A stretch of 64,000 bases of DNA, from the NCBI RefSeq assembly GCF_000626635.1, contig NZ_CP007451.1:1240001-1304000 (forward strand), read 5' to 3'. The position numbers and the translations under genes are program-made. Origin of the DNA: Draconibacterium orientale. Its GTDB lineage: Bacteria > Bacteroidota > Bacteroidia > Bacteroidales > Prolixibacteraceae. The notes beneath the pieces were generated by a model. That model worked only from the letters and a program-made list of their open reading frames with translations, was not told the origin of the DNA and did not search any database. Below are positions 17,917 through 26,512 of the stretch, piece after piece. Within the stretch, counting starts at the first letter, position 1; every line of letters begins with the position of its first letter.

Positions 17917-18180
17917 TTATTTCTTTCTGTTTTCCATGTGTTTACCGTAACGACTCATGAATTTATCAACACGTCCTGCAGTATCCACAAGTTTAGTTTT
18001 ACCAGTGTAAAACGGGTGCGAAGTGTTAGAAATCTCCAGTTTGTAAACCGGGTATTCAACACCGTCGATAGTCTCAGTCTCTTTTGTATCAACAGTAGAG
18101 CGGGTAATAAAAGTATGTCCGTTCGACATATCTTTAAATGCTACCAATCTGTATTCCGATGGATGAATGTCTTTTTTCAT
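17917..18180 (-). CDS. rpmE2: Ribosomal protein bL31, type B
   Basis: An 87-residue L31 of the B (zinc-free) type: MKKDIHPSEYRLVAFKDMSN at the start, then FYTGKTKLVDTAGRVDKFMSRYGKH. It lacks the CxxC zinc motif of type A. The frame is open further upstream, but the start at 18180 is the family start. The promoter (TATCTTTG on the minus strand, 18265-18272) then leaves a leader of roughly 80 bases. It is monocistronic with its own terminator. Confidence 0.95.
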   Translation of the reverse strand: MKKDIHPSEYRLVAFKDMSNGHTFITRSTVDTKETETIDGVEYPVYKLEISNTSHPFYTGKTKLVDTAGRVDKFMSRYGKHMENRKK

Positions 18181-18264
18181 TTTTGCTTTATTTTTTATTG
18201 AATGGTTACACTCTCTTGTGCAATCCATTCGAAAATTTATATTTCTACTCTAATTTTCGGGCTG

Positions 18265-18272
18265 CAAAGATA
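18265..18272 (-). promoter_or_regulatory. Promoter -7 element for rpmE
   Basis: TATCTTTG on the minus strand is an exact TAnnTTTG match, about 85 bases before the rpmE start. Confidence 0.55.
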
Positions 18273-18336
18273 TATATTGTTTGCAACTTTCCAAAAACTT
18301 ATTTCATTTATTTGCTTATCAAACAAGTTGTTAAAA

Positions 18337-19503
18337 CTATGAAATCAATGGTGCTTTTGTCACCTTCTTACTCCGATCGAACATATACCGCATGGTATAA
18401 TGCGTTTTGGCTTTTTTAGCGCCTGTTGCCTCGTAAATAGCAATAATTTTCGGGTTAAAATCGCCGGCCCACGACAACTCAACTTCTGTGTAATGCCTAT
18501 GTGATTTCTGTTTCATTATTTGCTCCTGGTGCCAGAAAATTCCAGACTCGATTCCTGCACGCTGGTATTTTGGATCAACCCCCATCAGGAAAATTCGGGT
18601 TCGGTTCATCACCTTTTTCTTTTTGTAATAAAAGAACTTCAGAATACCGGCCAGATTGAGCTTTCCGTTCAATTTTATCAGAATCTGGTTGATGTCAGGT
18701 ATCATGACAAACATAGCAATAGGCTTATCTTCGGCATACGCAAACCAGATCATTTCCGGATCGAGAATTGCTTTCGACTCGGTAAGAAAATCATACAAAT
18801 CATCTGGATCGAGCGGTTTATAATGCTCGTGGAACGACCACGCCGCGTCGTAAATCGTACAAAAGTCTTTTACAAATTTATCGGTTTGTTTAAAATCGAA
18901 ATGTTTGAACTGATATTGCGGTTTTTTAGCCACCCAGCCCGCAATTTTCCAGAAACGTTCGGGAAACGGCACCGTGTAATCAAGATGGAAACAATATTGC
19001 TCGAAATACACTTCGAATCCAAAACCCCGAAACAGTTTTTCGTAATATTTTGGATTGTAAGGCATGCCAAAACCCTGCGGCATAAAACCATCAACCAGCA
19101 GTCCCCAGTTTACGTAGTTTTCGCCAAAGTTAATCGGGCCATCCATAGCTTCCATGCCATTTTCTTTGTTCCAGTCGGCAGCGGCTTTAAAAAGTTTATT
19201 GGCTGCTTCCTCATCGTCGATGCACTCAAAAAAACCACAGCCTCCGGTCGGTTGCTCGTAAGTTTTTGCCAGGGTGAAATTGATAAATGCAGCAATCCGG
19301 CCAATCAGCTTGCCACTATCGTCAAGCAAAATCCAACGAATAGCTTTTCCATTCCGAAAAGTTTTGTTCTTTTTCGGATCAAAAATTCCTTCAACCATTC
19401 CCTGCAAAGGAGCGGCCCAGTTCGGATCATTTTTGTAAATGATGTGCGGTACCTGGTGAAACTGTTTCTTTGTCTTTTTGTCTACGACTTCTAGTAGCTG
19501 CAT
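18337..19503 (-). CDS. GNAT-like protein, paralogue 1
   Basis: A 388-residue protein that I assign to a Bacteroidota family with an acyl-CoA N-acyltransferase (GNAT-like) fold. The strongest hint is the C-terminal part, with ILMGVDPKYQRAGIESGIFWHQ as the acetyl-CoA-binding-like loop (the family's V.P.YQ..GIE), followed by VELSWAGDFNPKIIAIYEATGA. The N-terminal half has PTGGCGFFECIDDEEAA and AMDGPINFGENYVNWGLLVDG. The next gene upstream is a close paralogue of nearly identical length and motif order. Substrate unknown. Confidence 0.75.
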   Translation of the reverse strand: MQLLEVVDKKTKKQFHQVPHIIYKNDPNWAAPLQGMVEGIFDPKKNKTFRNGKAIRWILLDDSGKLIGRIAAFINFTLAKTYEQPTGGCGFFECIDDEEAANKLFKAAADWNKENGMEAMDGPINFGENYVNWGLLVDGFMPQGFGMPYNPKYYEKLFRGFGFEVYFEQYCFHLDYTVPFPERFWKIAGWVAKKPQYQFKHFDFKQTDKFVKDFCTIYDAAWSFHEHYKPLDPDDLYDFLTESKAILDPEMIWFAYAEDKPIAMFVMIPDINQILIKLNGKLNLAGILKFFYYKKKKVMNRTRIFLMGVDPKYQRAGIESGIFWHQEQIMKQKSHRHYTEVELSWAGDFNPKIIAIYEATGAKKAKTHYTMRYMFDRSKKVTKAPLIS

Positions 19504-19554
19504 CTCTCAAATTTGTGGCAATATTAGTTTAAAAAACTACAAATTGTACCAATT

Positions 19555-20718
19555 TTATTCAATAATCGGTGCCCGTACAAATTCTTTCTCCCGATCGAAT
19601 AAATAACGCAGTGTACAGTGCGTTTGTGTGCGGTCGGCACCAAACGATTTAAACATGGCATTCATCTTGGGGTTAAAGTCTCCGATCCAGCTCATTTCCA
19701 TATCGTTGTACCATTTTTTGCGCAACATTACTTTCTTCAGATGATGAAAAATTGCCGATTCAATTCCCTTGCCCTGGTAGCCGGGAACTACACCCAAAAC
19801 AATAACCCGGCACCGCGTTATTGATTTCCGCTTTTTTAAATACAGCAAACGAAGTGCCTGCCATAAATTCAATTTCCCGGTTTTTATTTTTTGTATAATC
19901 TGATTCAAATCAAGTATTTGCATAAAAAAGGCTATGGGTTTTCCGTTGTGGTAAGCATACCAGATAAATTCCTCATCGAGAATGATTTTTGCACCCGCCA
20001 AAAGATCTTTCAGCAACTGAAACTTAATCGGCTTGTAATTACTATGATTGCCCCATGCTTTTTCATGAATTTCGATAAAATCGCGAATAAACTTGTCCTG
20101 GTTTTTAAACGAAAAATGCTCAAACGAATAACCGGGCTTTTCAGCCACCCATTTTGCGATTTTCCAAAACCGATCAGGCAAATCGGGATTGGTAATGTCG
20201 AGCGAATAACTGTATTGTTCGTAGTAGGTTTTAAAACCATAGGCAGCAAATAAATCGTTGTAGTACGGCGGATTGTAGTTCATGCCAAAGGTTTGCGGCC
20301 GAAATCCGTCTTTTAGCAATCCCCAGAAAAAGAAATTCTCGTCGAAATTTACCGGCCCATCCATGGCCTCCATGCCTTTTCCTTTCAGCCAATCGCGCGC
20401 AGTATCAAACAACAGAAATGCTGCTTCTTCATCATTTACACACTCGAAAAAACCACAACATCCTGTAGGCTGATCGTAGCCCGAAGAATAATCATCGTCG
20501 TAAAATGCAGCAATCCTACCAATTAGTTTCCCCTTGTTTTTTACGACCCAACGTTGGGCATCGCCTTTTCGGAAACGGCCGTTTTTCCGCGGATCGAACG
20601 TATTTTCGATCATCACCCGAAGCTGCGAAATCCAATTGCGATCGTTCTTGTAAATTATTTCCGGTACTTTATGAAAATCATCTACCAGGCGTTTACCGGT
20701 AACCTGAATAAGCTCCAT
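19555..20718 (-). CDS. GNAT-like protein, paralogue 2
   Basis: A 387-residue paralogue of the neighbouring 388-residue protein, with the same motif order: PTGCCGFFECVNDEEAA, AMDGPVNFDENFFFWGLLKDG, VLGVVPGYQGKGIESAIF and MEMSWIGDFNPKMNAMFKSF. The two genes lie head to tail with 51 bases between them, so a tandem duplication is the simplest origin. They have diverged considerably, so it is not recent. An N-acyltransferase role is inferred from the fold-like C-terminal motif only. Confidence 0.75.
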   Translation of the reverse strand: MELIQVTGKRLVDDFHKVPEIIYKNDRNWISQLRVMIENTFDPRKNGRFRKGDAQRWVVKNKGKLIGRIAAFYDDDYSSGYDQPTGCCGFFECVNDEEAAFLLFDTARDWLKGKGMEAMDGPVNFDENFFFWGLLKDGFRPQTFGMNYNPPYYNDLFAAYGFKTYYEQYSYSLDITNPDLPDRFWKIAKWVAEKPGYSFEHFSFKNQDKFIRDFIEIHEKAWGNHSNYKPIKFQLLKDLLAGAKIILDEEFIWYAYHNGKPIAFFMQILDLNQIIQKIKTGKLNLWQALRLLYLKKRKSITRCRVIVLGVVPGYQGKGIESAIFHHLKKVMLRKKWYNDMEMSWIGDFNPKMNAMFKSFGADRTQTHCTLRYLFDREKEFVRAPIIE

Positions 20719-20775
20719 GCCTCTCTGGTTTTTGATTGAATAAAGTTCGAAAATAACACTTCGTCTGTAATAATA

Positions 20776-20815
20776 AAAAAAGGACTTATCCTTTCAGTTG
20801 GATAAGTCCCTTTTC
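20776..20815. terminator. Terminator of the BI-1-like gene
   Basis: A perfect 10-bp stem (GGACTTATCC 20782-20791 with GGATAAGTCC 20800-20809), an A-run on the left and T-rich on the right. It lies 44 bases past the stop of the minus-strand BI-1-like gene. Confidence 0.8.
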
Positions 20816-20852
20816 TTAAAATTGAATTGAGGTATTTTATATTATTCAATTA

Positions 20853-21623
20853 TTAATCGCGACTGGCCAGTTTTGATAACAGACGCAAAATCTCAAGGTA
20901 CAACCAGATTAGTGTTACCATTAATCCGAAAGCCCCGTACCACTCCATATATTTTGGAGCGCCTGACTCTGCTGCCCGCTCGATAAACGAAAAATCGAGC
21001 ACCAGATTTAATGCTGCAATGGCAACAACAACCAGGCTAATTCCGATGCTGAGGTTTGAATTACCGTATAAAAACGACATTTCGGCGCCAAACATTCCGG
21101 CAATAAAACTAACAAAATAAACCAGCGCAATACCGGCTGTAGCTGCAACAACTCCCAGCATAAATTTTTGTGTTACCTTAATAATTCCCGAGCGATACAA
21201 GAACAACATTACCATAAAAACGGCCAGTGTAAGCATTACGGCACGCAAAACAATATTGGAATATTGTGCCTCAAATATGGCTGATATTCCGCCAAGGAAC
21301 ATCCCTTCGAAAACAGCATAAATTGGTGCTGAAATTCCCGAACTCTGTGGTCGAAAAACCGTCACCAGAACCGTAATAAAACCACCGATTCCGCCAATTG
21401 CCAGCCACGGCCCAACGGCTGCCAAACCGCCTTCGATGGTTGTAGCGCCGGCATCAAAAAACTTATTCCAGGTAAAAACCGCACCGGCAATTACCAGCAA
21501 TAGCATTAATGCGGTTTTATTCACGGTGCCGTTTACAGTCATCACATCCGACTGAATGGTATAATCTCTGCTAAAAGCTTTTTCTTTTAAAACAGGATTT
21601 GAAGATTTTGAAAGATTCATCAT
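20853..21623 (-). CDS. Bax inhibitor-1 / YccA family membrane protein
   Basis: A 256-residue integral membrane protein with about seven hydrophobic segments (for example TALMLLLVIAGAVFTW, AVMLTLAVFMVMLFLY, LMLGVVAATAGIALVYFV as FMLGVVAATAGIALVYFV). It carries the family's late conserved motif AALNLVLDFSFIE followed by APKYMEWYGAFGLMVTLIWLYLEILRLL (given in part: YMEWYGAFGLMVTL). This is the Bacteroidota YccA-like subgroup. Relatives are Ca2+/H+ leak channels or modulators of membrane proteolysis; the role here is unproven. It has its own terminator. Confidence 0.88.
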   Translation of the reverse strand: MMNLSKSSNPVLKEKAFSRDYTIQSDVMTVNGTVNKTALMLLLVIAGAVFTWNKFFDAGATTIEGGLAAVGPWLAIGGIGGFITVLVTVFRPQSSGISAPIYAVFEGMFLGGISAIFEAQYSNIVLRAVMLTLAVFMVMLFLYRSGIIKVTQKFMLGVVAATAGIALVYFVSFIAGMFGAEMSFLYGNSNLSIGISLVVVAIAALNLVLDFSFIERAAESGAPKYMEWYGAFGLMVTLIWLYLEILRLLSKLASRD

Positions 21624-21639
21624 TTTCTTAAAATTAAAC

Positions 21640-21866
21640 GTTCAATGCCCGGTTATTTTAGATTTTACCGAGACGTGACAACAATAACAAAGAACCTGCC
21701 ACGAAGTTTCGTTATGACAGCTTTGCAGTTAAAGAAGGTTAATTGTCATAATAATGCCTTGCGAATATCAAGCATCCAGTATCAAGTATCCAGTATCCAG
21801 TTGAACGAAGTGAAATCCCGACCGATAGCGCCGGGGCATCCAATATCCAGTATCAACTGCCCCAAC
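21640..21866. other. Intergenic stretch with CAGTATC microrepeats
   Basis: No convincing gene. Around 21770-21860 the sequence repeats ATCCAGTATC/ATCAAGTATCC-like words several times, interrupted by a segment with CCCGACCGATAGCGCCGGGG. It looks like a decayed or expanding simple repeat of the kind common between genes in this group. Confidence 0.5.
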
Positions 21867-22571
21867 CTATTCTTTAAATTGTTCCTGAAAATACTCACTG
21901 TTTAATTCTTCGAACAAACTCTCGCCAAGCTTCACCGCATTTTCCGATTCGCTCAGCTGGAATGCTTTTGCCAGCTCGATGCATTGTTCGTTCAGAAATT
22001 TCGAGCGGTTTCCCATACCAATTACCGAACGATAAATTGGGGTATATAATTTTTTGTCTTTTGCCAGGGTTGTCAGCTCCTCGAAAAAAGGTTCGAACAT
22101 CTCGTCGATGGCATTTTTGTCGGCAATTGCCAGCCGGCCAATCAAGTGAACGCCGGTAAAACGCACCAAATGTTTTTTGCCGCGACACCACTCCAGTGCT
22201 TTTACAAAAGCAAATTTACTTTTCACCCATAAATTGGTTGAGGCTTGTTCTGCGATTTCTATATTCTCGAAACTTTTGGTCCAGAAATCCATCTGTTCTT
22301 CGGTTACCGCTTCCGGATCATCAATCAGTGTTGCCAGAATCATGGTTTCGCGCCACTGTTTGTTCCAGAGTTTAAGCGCCAGCAAATGATCGGCATCGTA
22401 CGATTGGGCAATTTCGCGCAAATCGAGTAACGACACGCCCCAATTCATTTTGTAAGAAATCCCTCGTTCGTTCATTGCATCAGAAACTTCGCCACTTTGA
22501 CGCAAACGAATTACTTTTATCAGCTGCTGAAATTTCTTTTCCGTTTCCTGGTTATCGAGAATAAAATCCAT
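21867..22571 (-). CDS. AlkD-like DNA alkylation repair protein
   Basis: A 234-residue all-helical protein resembling the HEAT-repeat DNA glycosylase AlkD family. GVSLLDLREIAQSYDADHLLALKLWNKQWRETMILA and LWVKSKFAFVKALEWCRGKKHLVRFTGVHLIGRL (both given as parts of longer helices) show the family-like W..RE...A pattern. Catalytic Asp/Trp/Arg residues cannot be assigned with certainty. The flippase gene lies upstream with only 3 bases between, so they are probably co-transcribed. Confidence 0.7.
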   Translation of the reverse strand: MDFILDNQETEKKFQQLIKVIRLRQSGEVSDAMNERGISYKMNWGVSLLDLREIAQSYDADHLLALKLWNKQWRETMILATLIDDPEAVTEEQMDFWTKSFENIEIAEQASTNLWVKSKFAFVKALEWCRGKKHLVRFTGVHLIGRLAIADKNAIDEMFEPFFEELTTLAKDKKLYTPIYRSVIGMGNRSKFLNEQCIELAKAFQLSESENAVKLGESLFEELNSEYFQEQFKE

Positions 22572-22574
22572 GTT

Positions 22575-23873
22575 TTAAAAAATTAGTTCGGCAAAAATAA
22601 AAATTACAATTATTATGGCCGAATAGATAAAGAAAATACGTTTGGGCAAATAGCCCGACAGGGAAATATTTAAACTTTGTTTTACGACTGCTGCCAAATA
22701 AATTTTTTCAAACAGATAGGCCACAAACGTTGCCATTGCAATTCCTGCTATTCCCCAGAATTGCACAAAAACAAGGCTCAATACAACATTTAAAATCAGC
22801 TCGAATAAAGCTGCTGCCATAATCGGCTTCGATCTTTTTAATCCATTCAAAATAGTTTGAGGAAACATTAATCGACTAATAATCAGCAATAAATAAATAT
22901 TAAAGATAGTGGCACTTTCCTGAAATTTCACATTAAAAATTACAGGAAACAATGGTTTCGAAACGAGTAACAAAATGGCCGTTAGCGGAAAAAGAAAGTG
23001 CATTAACTTTTGTACACTTTGCTTTAACTGTTGTAAGTTTTCAGCTAACAGTTCTTTTTGGGCAAAAACCGGAAGCATTGCATTACTTAATGCATTGGCA
23101 AGTAACATAGCTAACGGAAGTTCGCGGGCTCCATAACGAAACACAGCAAAAGTTGCTTCATCAAATCGTGAGGTAACGATAAAACCGTCGATAAACTGCG
23201 CCGAGCCACTTAACAAAGTGGCAATAACCAGCGGAAGCCCTAATTGTAAATGCTCGCGAACAAACGATTTCGAAAATACGATTTCGCGATTGGCAAAAAG
23301 TGTAATTAACAACCACAAATAGCGCCCAACAAAACTAAACACCAGGCCCTTCATTGCCAGCTGAACACCATACCCCAGCAATACCGGCAAAACAACCAAA
23401 ACAAATTGCACCGAAAAAGAAACCACCGCATAAATCACAATCGCTTTGTTTCGTTTCGTCAGTAGATAATAATATTCGACAAGGCTTGGTGCAGGACTAA
23501 CAACAATAAAAATCAGTAGCAAAACAAGCTCAGGAATCGGTTTCCCATTTAACAATACGTTTGAAAAAAAGGATTGAAAAAGGAATAAAAGAGTTGCAGC
23601 AAGCACACTAAAACTCTGTATAACAAGCAATGCACTAAAAACATTGGTTTTGTTGTTACTTTTATTCAAACCAATTGGCAGTAATGCTTTTAGCAAACCA
23701 TTCAACCAGAAAAAACTTACTGCACCGGCTAAAAACACAAAGGTTTCGTACTCACCAATTGCTTTCTGGGTTAAAGTTGTTTTGGCAAAAACAATACCTA
23801 CCAAAATTAAAGTTGAATAACGTGCCAGCTGAAAGATCTGGAAGGCAGAAATACTATTTATGTATTTTTTCAC
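22575..23873 (-). CDS. Oligosaccharide flippase-like (MATE/Wzx) membrane protein
   Basis: A 432-residue membrane protein with about 12-14 hydrophobic segments spread over its length, a size and hydropathy typical of polysaccharide flippases of the MOP superfamily. It starts MKKYINSISAFQIFQLARYS, the common N-terminal amphipathic-plus-first-helix layout, and contains GSAQFIDGFIVTSRFDEATFAVFRYGARE-like and NALSNAMLPVFAQKE segments typical of the family (each shown in part). It should move a lipid-linked glycan across the inner membrane. The neighbours give no glycan cluster, so the substrate is unknown. Confidence 0.8.
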   Translation of the reverse strand: MKKYINSISAFQIFQLARYSTLILVGIVFAKTTLTQKAIGEYETFVFLAGAVSFFWLNGLLKALLPIGLNKSNNKTNVFSALLVIQSFSVLAATLLFLFQSFFSNVLLNGKPIPELVLLLIFIVVSPAPSLVEYYYLLTKRNKAIVIYAVVSFSVQFVLVVLPVLLGYGVQLAMKGLVFSFVGRYLWLLITLFANREIVFSKSFVREHLQLGLPLVIATLLSGSAQFIDGFIVTSRFDEATFAVFRYGARELPLAMLLANALSNAMLPVFAQKELLAENLQQLKQSVQKLMHFLFPLTAILLLVSKPLFPVIFNVKFQESATIFNIYLLLIISRLMFPQTILNGLKRSKPIMAAALFELILNVVLSLVFVQFWGIAGIAMATFVAYLFEKIYLAAVVKQSLNISLSGYLPKRIFFIYSAIIIVIFIFAELIF

Positions 23874-23972
23874 GGATCGGATTTGAATTTAAAAGTATAA
23901 AAATTGCAACACATCCGGCTATAAAAAGCACCAGACTACGCTTACCGAAAAATTGGAAACCGATAAATCTAC

Positions 23973-23980
23973 TATATTTG
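23973..23980 (+). promoter_or_regulatory. Promoter -7 element for the AI-2E family gene
   Basis: TATATTTG is an exact TAnnTTTG match, with TTG at 23953-23955 as the -33. It lies within a longer open frame and so places the real start at the ATG at 23998. Confidence 0.6.
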
Positions 23981-23997
23981 TTAAAAAACGAACAAAA

Positions 23998-25128
23998 ATG
24001 ATTCAACTCAAAGGCTGGACCCGCAATACCCTTTTTATTGTCGGACTTCTTTTTATCATTTTTCTGTTGTGGTATTTTAGTGCCATTGTTACCTACATTC
24101 TTATTTCGGTGGTGCTATCGTTCGTTGGCCGCCCATTAACCCGCTGGCTGACAAAAATAAAATACAAACGTTTTAAAATCCCCAAAGGCCTGGCTGCTTT
24201 TGCAACGCTGGTAAGTTTATGGATTGTTTTTATTTCATTCTTCAGGTTCATTATCCCGCTCTTACTTAGCGAAGTTGAAACCCTGTCGCAAATTGATTTC
24301 ACCCTCGTTCTCGATTCCATAGAAGAACCCTTATTGAACCTGATGCACTTTTTTAGTAAGGACACCGTGAGTATCGAATCGAAGAATTTTATGGATATTG
24401 TTACGGAAAGCCTTGGTGCTGAGATAGATTTTTCGCAGGTATCGAACTGGTTCGGGCTCGTAGCAGGAACAATTGGAGAACTTTTAATCGGCTTCTTTTC
24501 CGTTTCGTTTATCACCTTTTTCTTTTTAAAAGAAGAAAGTATGTTCACCACCTTTATCATACTACTGGTTCCTACTCACTTAGAAGAAAAGGTTGCCCAC
24601 ATCCTCAATTCTATTTCCTACCTTTTACGACGCTATTTTATCGGCTTACTGTTAGAAGTTTTTATGGTAATGTTGCTCGATACCATTGGCCTCACCATTG
24701 TGGGCATTGAGTTCAATCATGCGGTTGTAATTGGTTTATTCTGCGGAATGTTCAACGTTATTCCTTACCTCGGTCCGTGGATGGGCGCTGCGCTTGGCTT
24801 ACTTATCGGAGCTGCTTTACATATTAATCTTGATTTTATGAACGAAGTCCTGCCAACTTTGGGATGGATGACCGTAGTTTTTCTTTCCGTTCAGGTAATC
24901 GATAATGTTCTTTTTCAACCCCTTATTTATTCCAGCAGCGTAAAAGCACACCCACTCGAAATTTTCCTGGTAATTATGGCTGCCGGAAGTATGGCCGGAA
25001 TTATCGGAATGATACTGGCTATTCCTGTTTACACTATTATCCGTGTTATTGCTGCCGAATTTTTCGAGAACATGAAACTGGTGAAAAAGCTTACCAAAAA
25101 CCTCGAAAAAGAGAAAACTGAAGGCTAA
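23998..25128 (+). CDS. AI-2E family transporter
   Basis: A 376-residue inner-membrane protein of the AI-2E/PerM family (DUF20), exporters or antiporters of varied substrates. Typical parts: an N-terminal hydrophobic pair, the long soluble loop (about 90-150), then FSVSFITFFFLKEE. The conserved C-terminal half has HILNSISYLLRRYFIGLLLE, GMFNVIPYLGPWMGAALG and a final IPVYTIIRVIAAEFF. I start at the ATG at 23998 (MIQLKGWTRNTLF) because the upstream part of the frame overlaps the promoter. Divergent from the flippase gene. Confidence 0.88.
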   Translation: MIQLKGWTRNTLFIVGLLFIIFLLWYFSAIVTYILISVVLSFVGRPLTRWLTKIKYKRFKIPKGLAAFATLVSLWIVFISFFRFIIPLLLSEVETLSQIDFTLVLDSIEEPLLNLMHFFSKDTVSIESKNFMDIVTESLGAEIDFSQVSNWFGLVAGTIGELLIGFFSVSFITFFFLKEESMFTTFIILLVPTHLEEKVAHILNSISYLLRRYFIGLLLEVFMVMLLDTIGLTIVGIEFNHAVVIGLFCGMFNVIPYLGPWMGAALGLLIGAALHINLDFMNEVLPTLGWMTVVFLSVQVIDNVLFQPLIYSSSVKAHPLEIFLVIMAAGSMAGIIGMILAIPVYTIIRVIAAEFFENMKLVKKLTKNLEKEKTEG

Positions 25129-25338
25129 AAAAATTCCGTGCCCAATCGATATTAGAAATCAAAAAATCACTTCCCATAAATGTAATCAATCGCATTCCCT
25201 AAACATTCTCAGCTATTTAACGTAAAAATTTTCATCATTTTAGAACCTTAAGGTCTTTTTATTGTTAATAGATTAAGTCTGAACAAAAAGGCCTTTATTT
25301 TAATACTAAACTTAACAGAATGAGAGAACACTTCTTTT

Positions 25339-25345
25339 GGGGAGG
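25339..25345 (+). promoter_or_regulatory. Shine-Dalgarno setting the actA start
   Basis: GGGGAGG ends 4 bases before the ATG at 25350, favouring that start over the in-frame ATG at 25320. Confidence 0.55.
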
Positions 25346-25349
25346 TTTT

Positions 25350-26480
25350 ATGAAAAAAACGCAAATTTTCATATCCCTGTTCGCATTTGTTACCTTTATT
25401 TTGCTTTCAACTAATCTGTATGCCGATTCCGCCGAATCTGTTGTTACTGAAGGGCATTCACACGAAGATGTAAAACGTGGCGAACGCTTTTTCAAAGGTT
25501 TATTACCCTTCGATCGTGAATATTCGTCCTGCGTTTCCTGTCATAACCTGAACCGTGTTGACACACTGAACTGGAATCCCTCGGCAATGGACATTGCAAT
25601 AAAATACGCCGATAAGGATTTTGAATCGTTTCAATCCTCGGTAATGAATCCGGTTGGCATAAAAATGGAAGCTTCGCATGTTAATTTCGATATTTCGGAA
25701 GAAGACCTGAAAACGGTAAAAGTTTATTTAGACAATTTGGCGCACACCGGAGTTCCTCCGGCAAAACCAACGCATTACAACCTCATTCTGTTCCTGTTTT
25801 TAGGATTGCTGATTACCTGGGCAGTGGTTGAACTGATCTTCATCCGAAAGATTAAATTGAAATTCATTCCTTTAATAATATTGCTTGGTGCTTTTGGCTG
25901 GCAGGTAAAAATGATTGTTACCGATGCTATTAAATTGGGCCGTCAGGAAAATTATGCCCCCGATCAACCCATTAAATTCTCGCATAAGGTACACGCCGGC
26001 GAAAACGGAATTGATTGTATGTACTGCCACACAACGGCCGAGCAAAGTAAATCGGCAGGTATTCCCGCCACAGATCTTTGTATGAACTGCCATATTCTGA
26101 TTCGTGAAGGAACAAACAGCGGCAAATTTGAAATTGCCAAAGTAGTTGATGCTGCAGAAAACGGGCACTCTATCGAGTGGAAACGAATTCACAACCTGCC
26201 CGATCATGTTTATTTCAGTCATGCGGTGCACGTTGGCTCCGGAAAACTCGACTGTATGCAATGTCACGGTCCGGTTGAAGAAATGGATATTATGCAGCAA
26301 CACAGCGATTTGTCGATGGGATGGTGTGTAAACTGCCATCGCGATACCGAGGTAGATTTTGGAAATAATGGCTATTACGAACATTACGTGAAACTGCACG
26401 AAGAAATGAAATCCGGAGCTATCGACTCGGTAAAAGCAGTTGATATTGGCGCCAATGATTGTATGCGCTGCCACTATTAA
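25350..26480 (+). CDS. actA: ActA, multiheme cytochrome c of Alternative Complex III
   Basis: A 376-residue periplasmic/membrane c-type cytochrome, the heme subunit of the quinol:cytochrome c / electron-acceptor oxidoreductase ACIII. It has a signal sequence (MKKTQIFISLFAFVTFILLS) and six CxxCH sites: CVSCH in an N-terminal mono-heme domain, then CMYCH, CMNCH, CMQCH, CVNCH and CMRCH in the classical pentaheme domain. Two hydrophobic segments lie between (LFLFLGLLITWAVVELIFI and FIPLIILLGAFGW). The extra N-terminal heme domain is an addition to the five-heme form. First gene of actABCDEF. Confidence 0.92.
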   Translation: MKKTQIFISLFAFVTFILLSTNLYADSAESVVTEGHSHEDVKRGERFFKGLLPFDREYSSCVSCHNLNRVDTLNWNPSAMDIAIKYADKDFESFQSSVMNPVGIKMEASHVNFDISEEDLKTVKVYLDNLAHTGVPPAKPTHYNLILFLFLGLLITWAVVELIFIRKIKLKFIPLIILLGAFGWQVKMIVTDAIKLGRQENYAPDQPIKFSHKVHAGENGIDCMYCHTTAEQSKSAGIPATDLCMNCHILIREGTNSGKFEIAKVVDAAENGHSIEWKRIHNLPDHVYFSHAVHVGSGKLDCMQCHGPVEEMDIMQQHSDLSMGWCVNCHRDTEVDFGNNGYYEHYVKLHEEMKSGAIDSVKAVDIGANDCMRCHY

Positions 26481-26512
26481 TCATTCAAGTTTAAAGCAGA
26501 ATCAAACAAACT

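Noticed and set aside
18520..19494. 324-residue plus-strand ORF
   Set aside because: It is fully antisense to the GNAT-like paralogue 1, has non-protein-like composition (rich in F, R, N, I from reversed codons) and no family match.
21645..21905. 86-residue plus-strand ORF between the BI-1-like and AlkD-like genes
   Set aside because: It consists largely of CAGTATC microrepeat translation and runs into the antisense of the AlkD-like gene.
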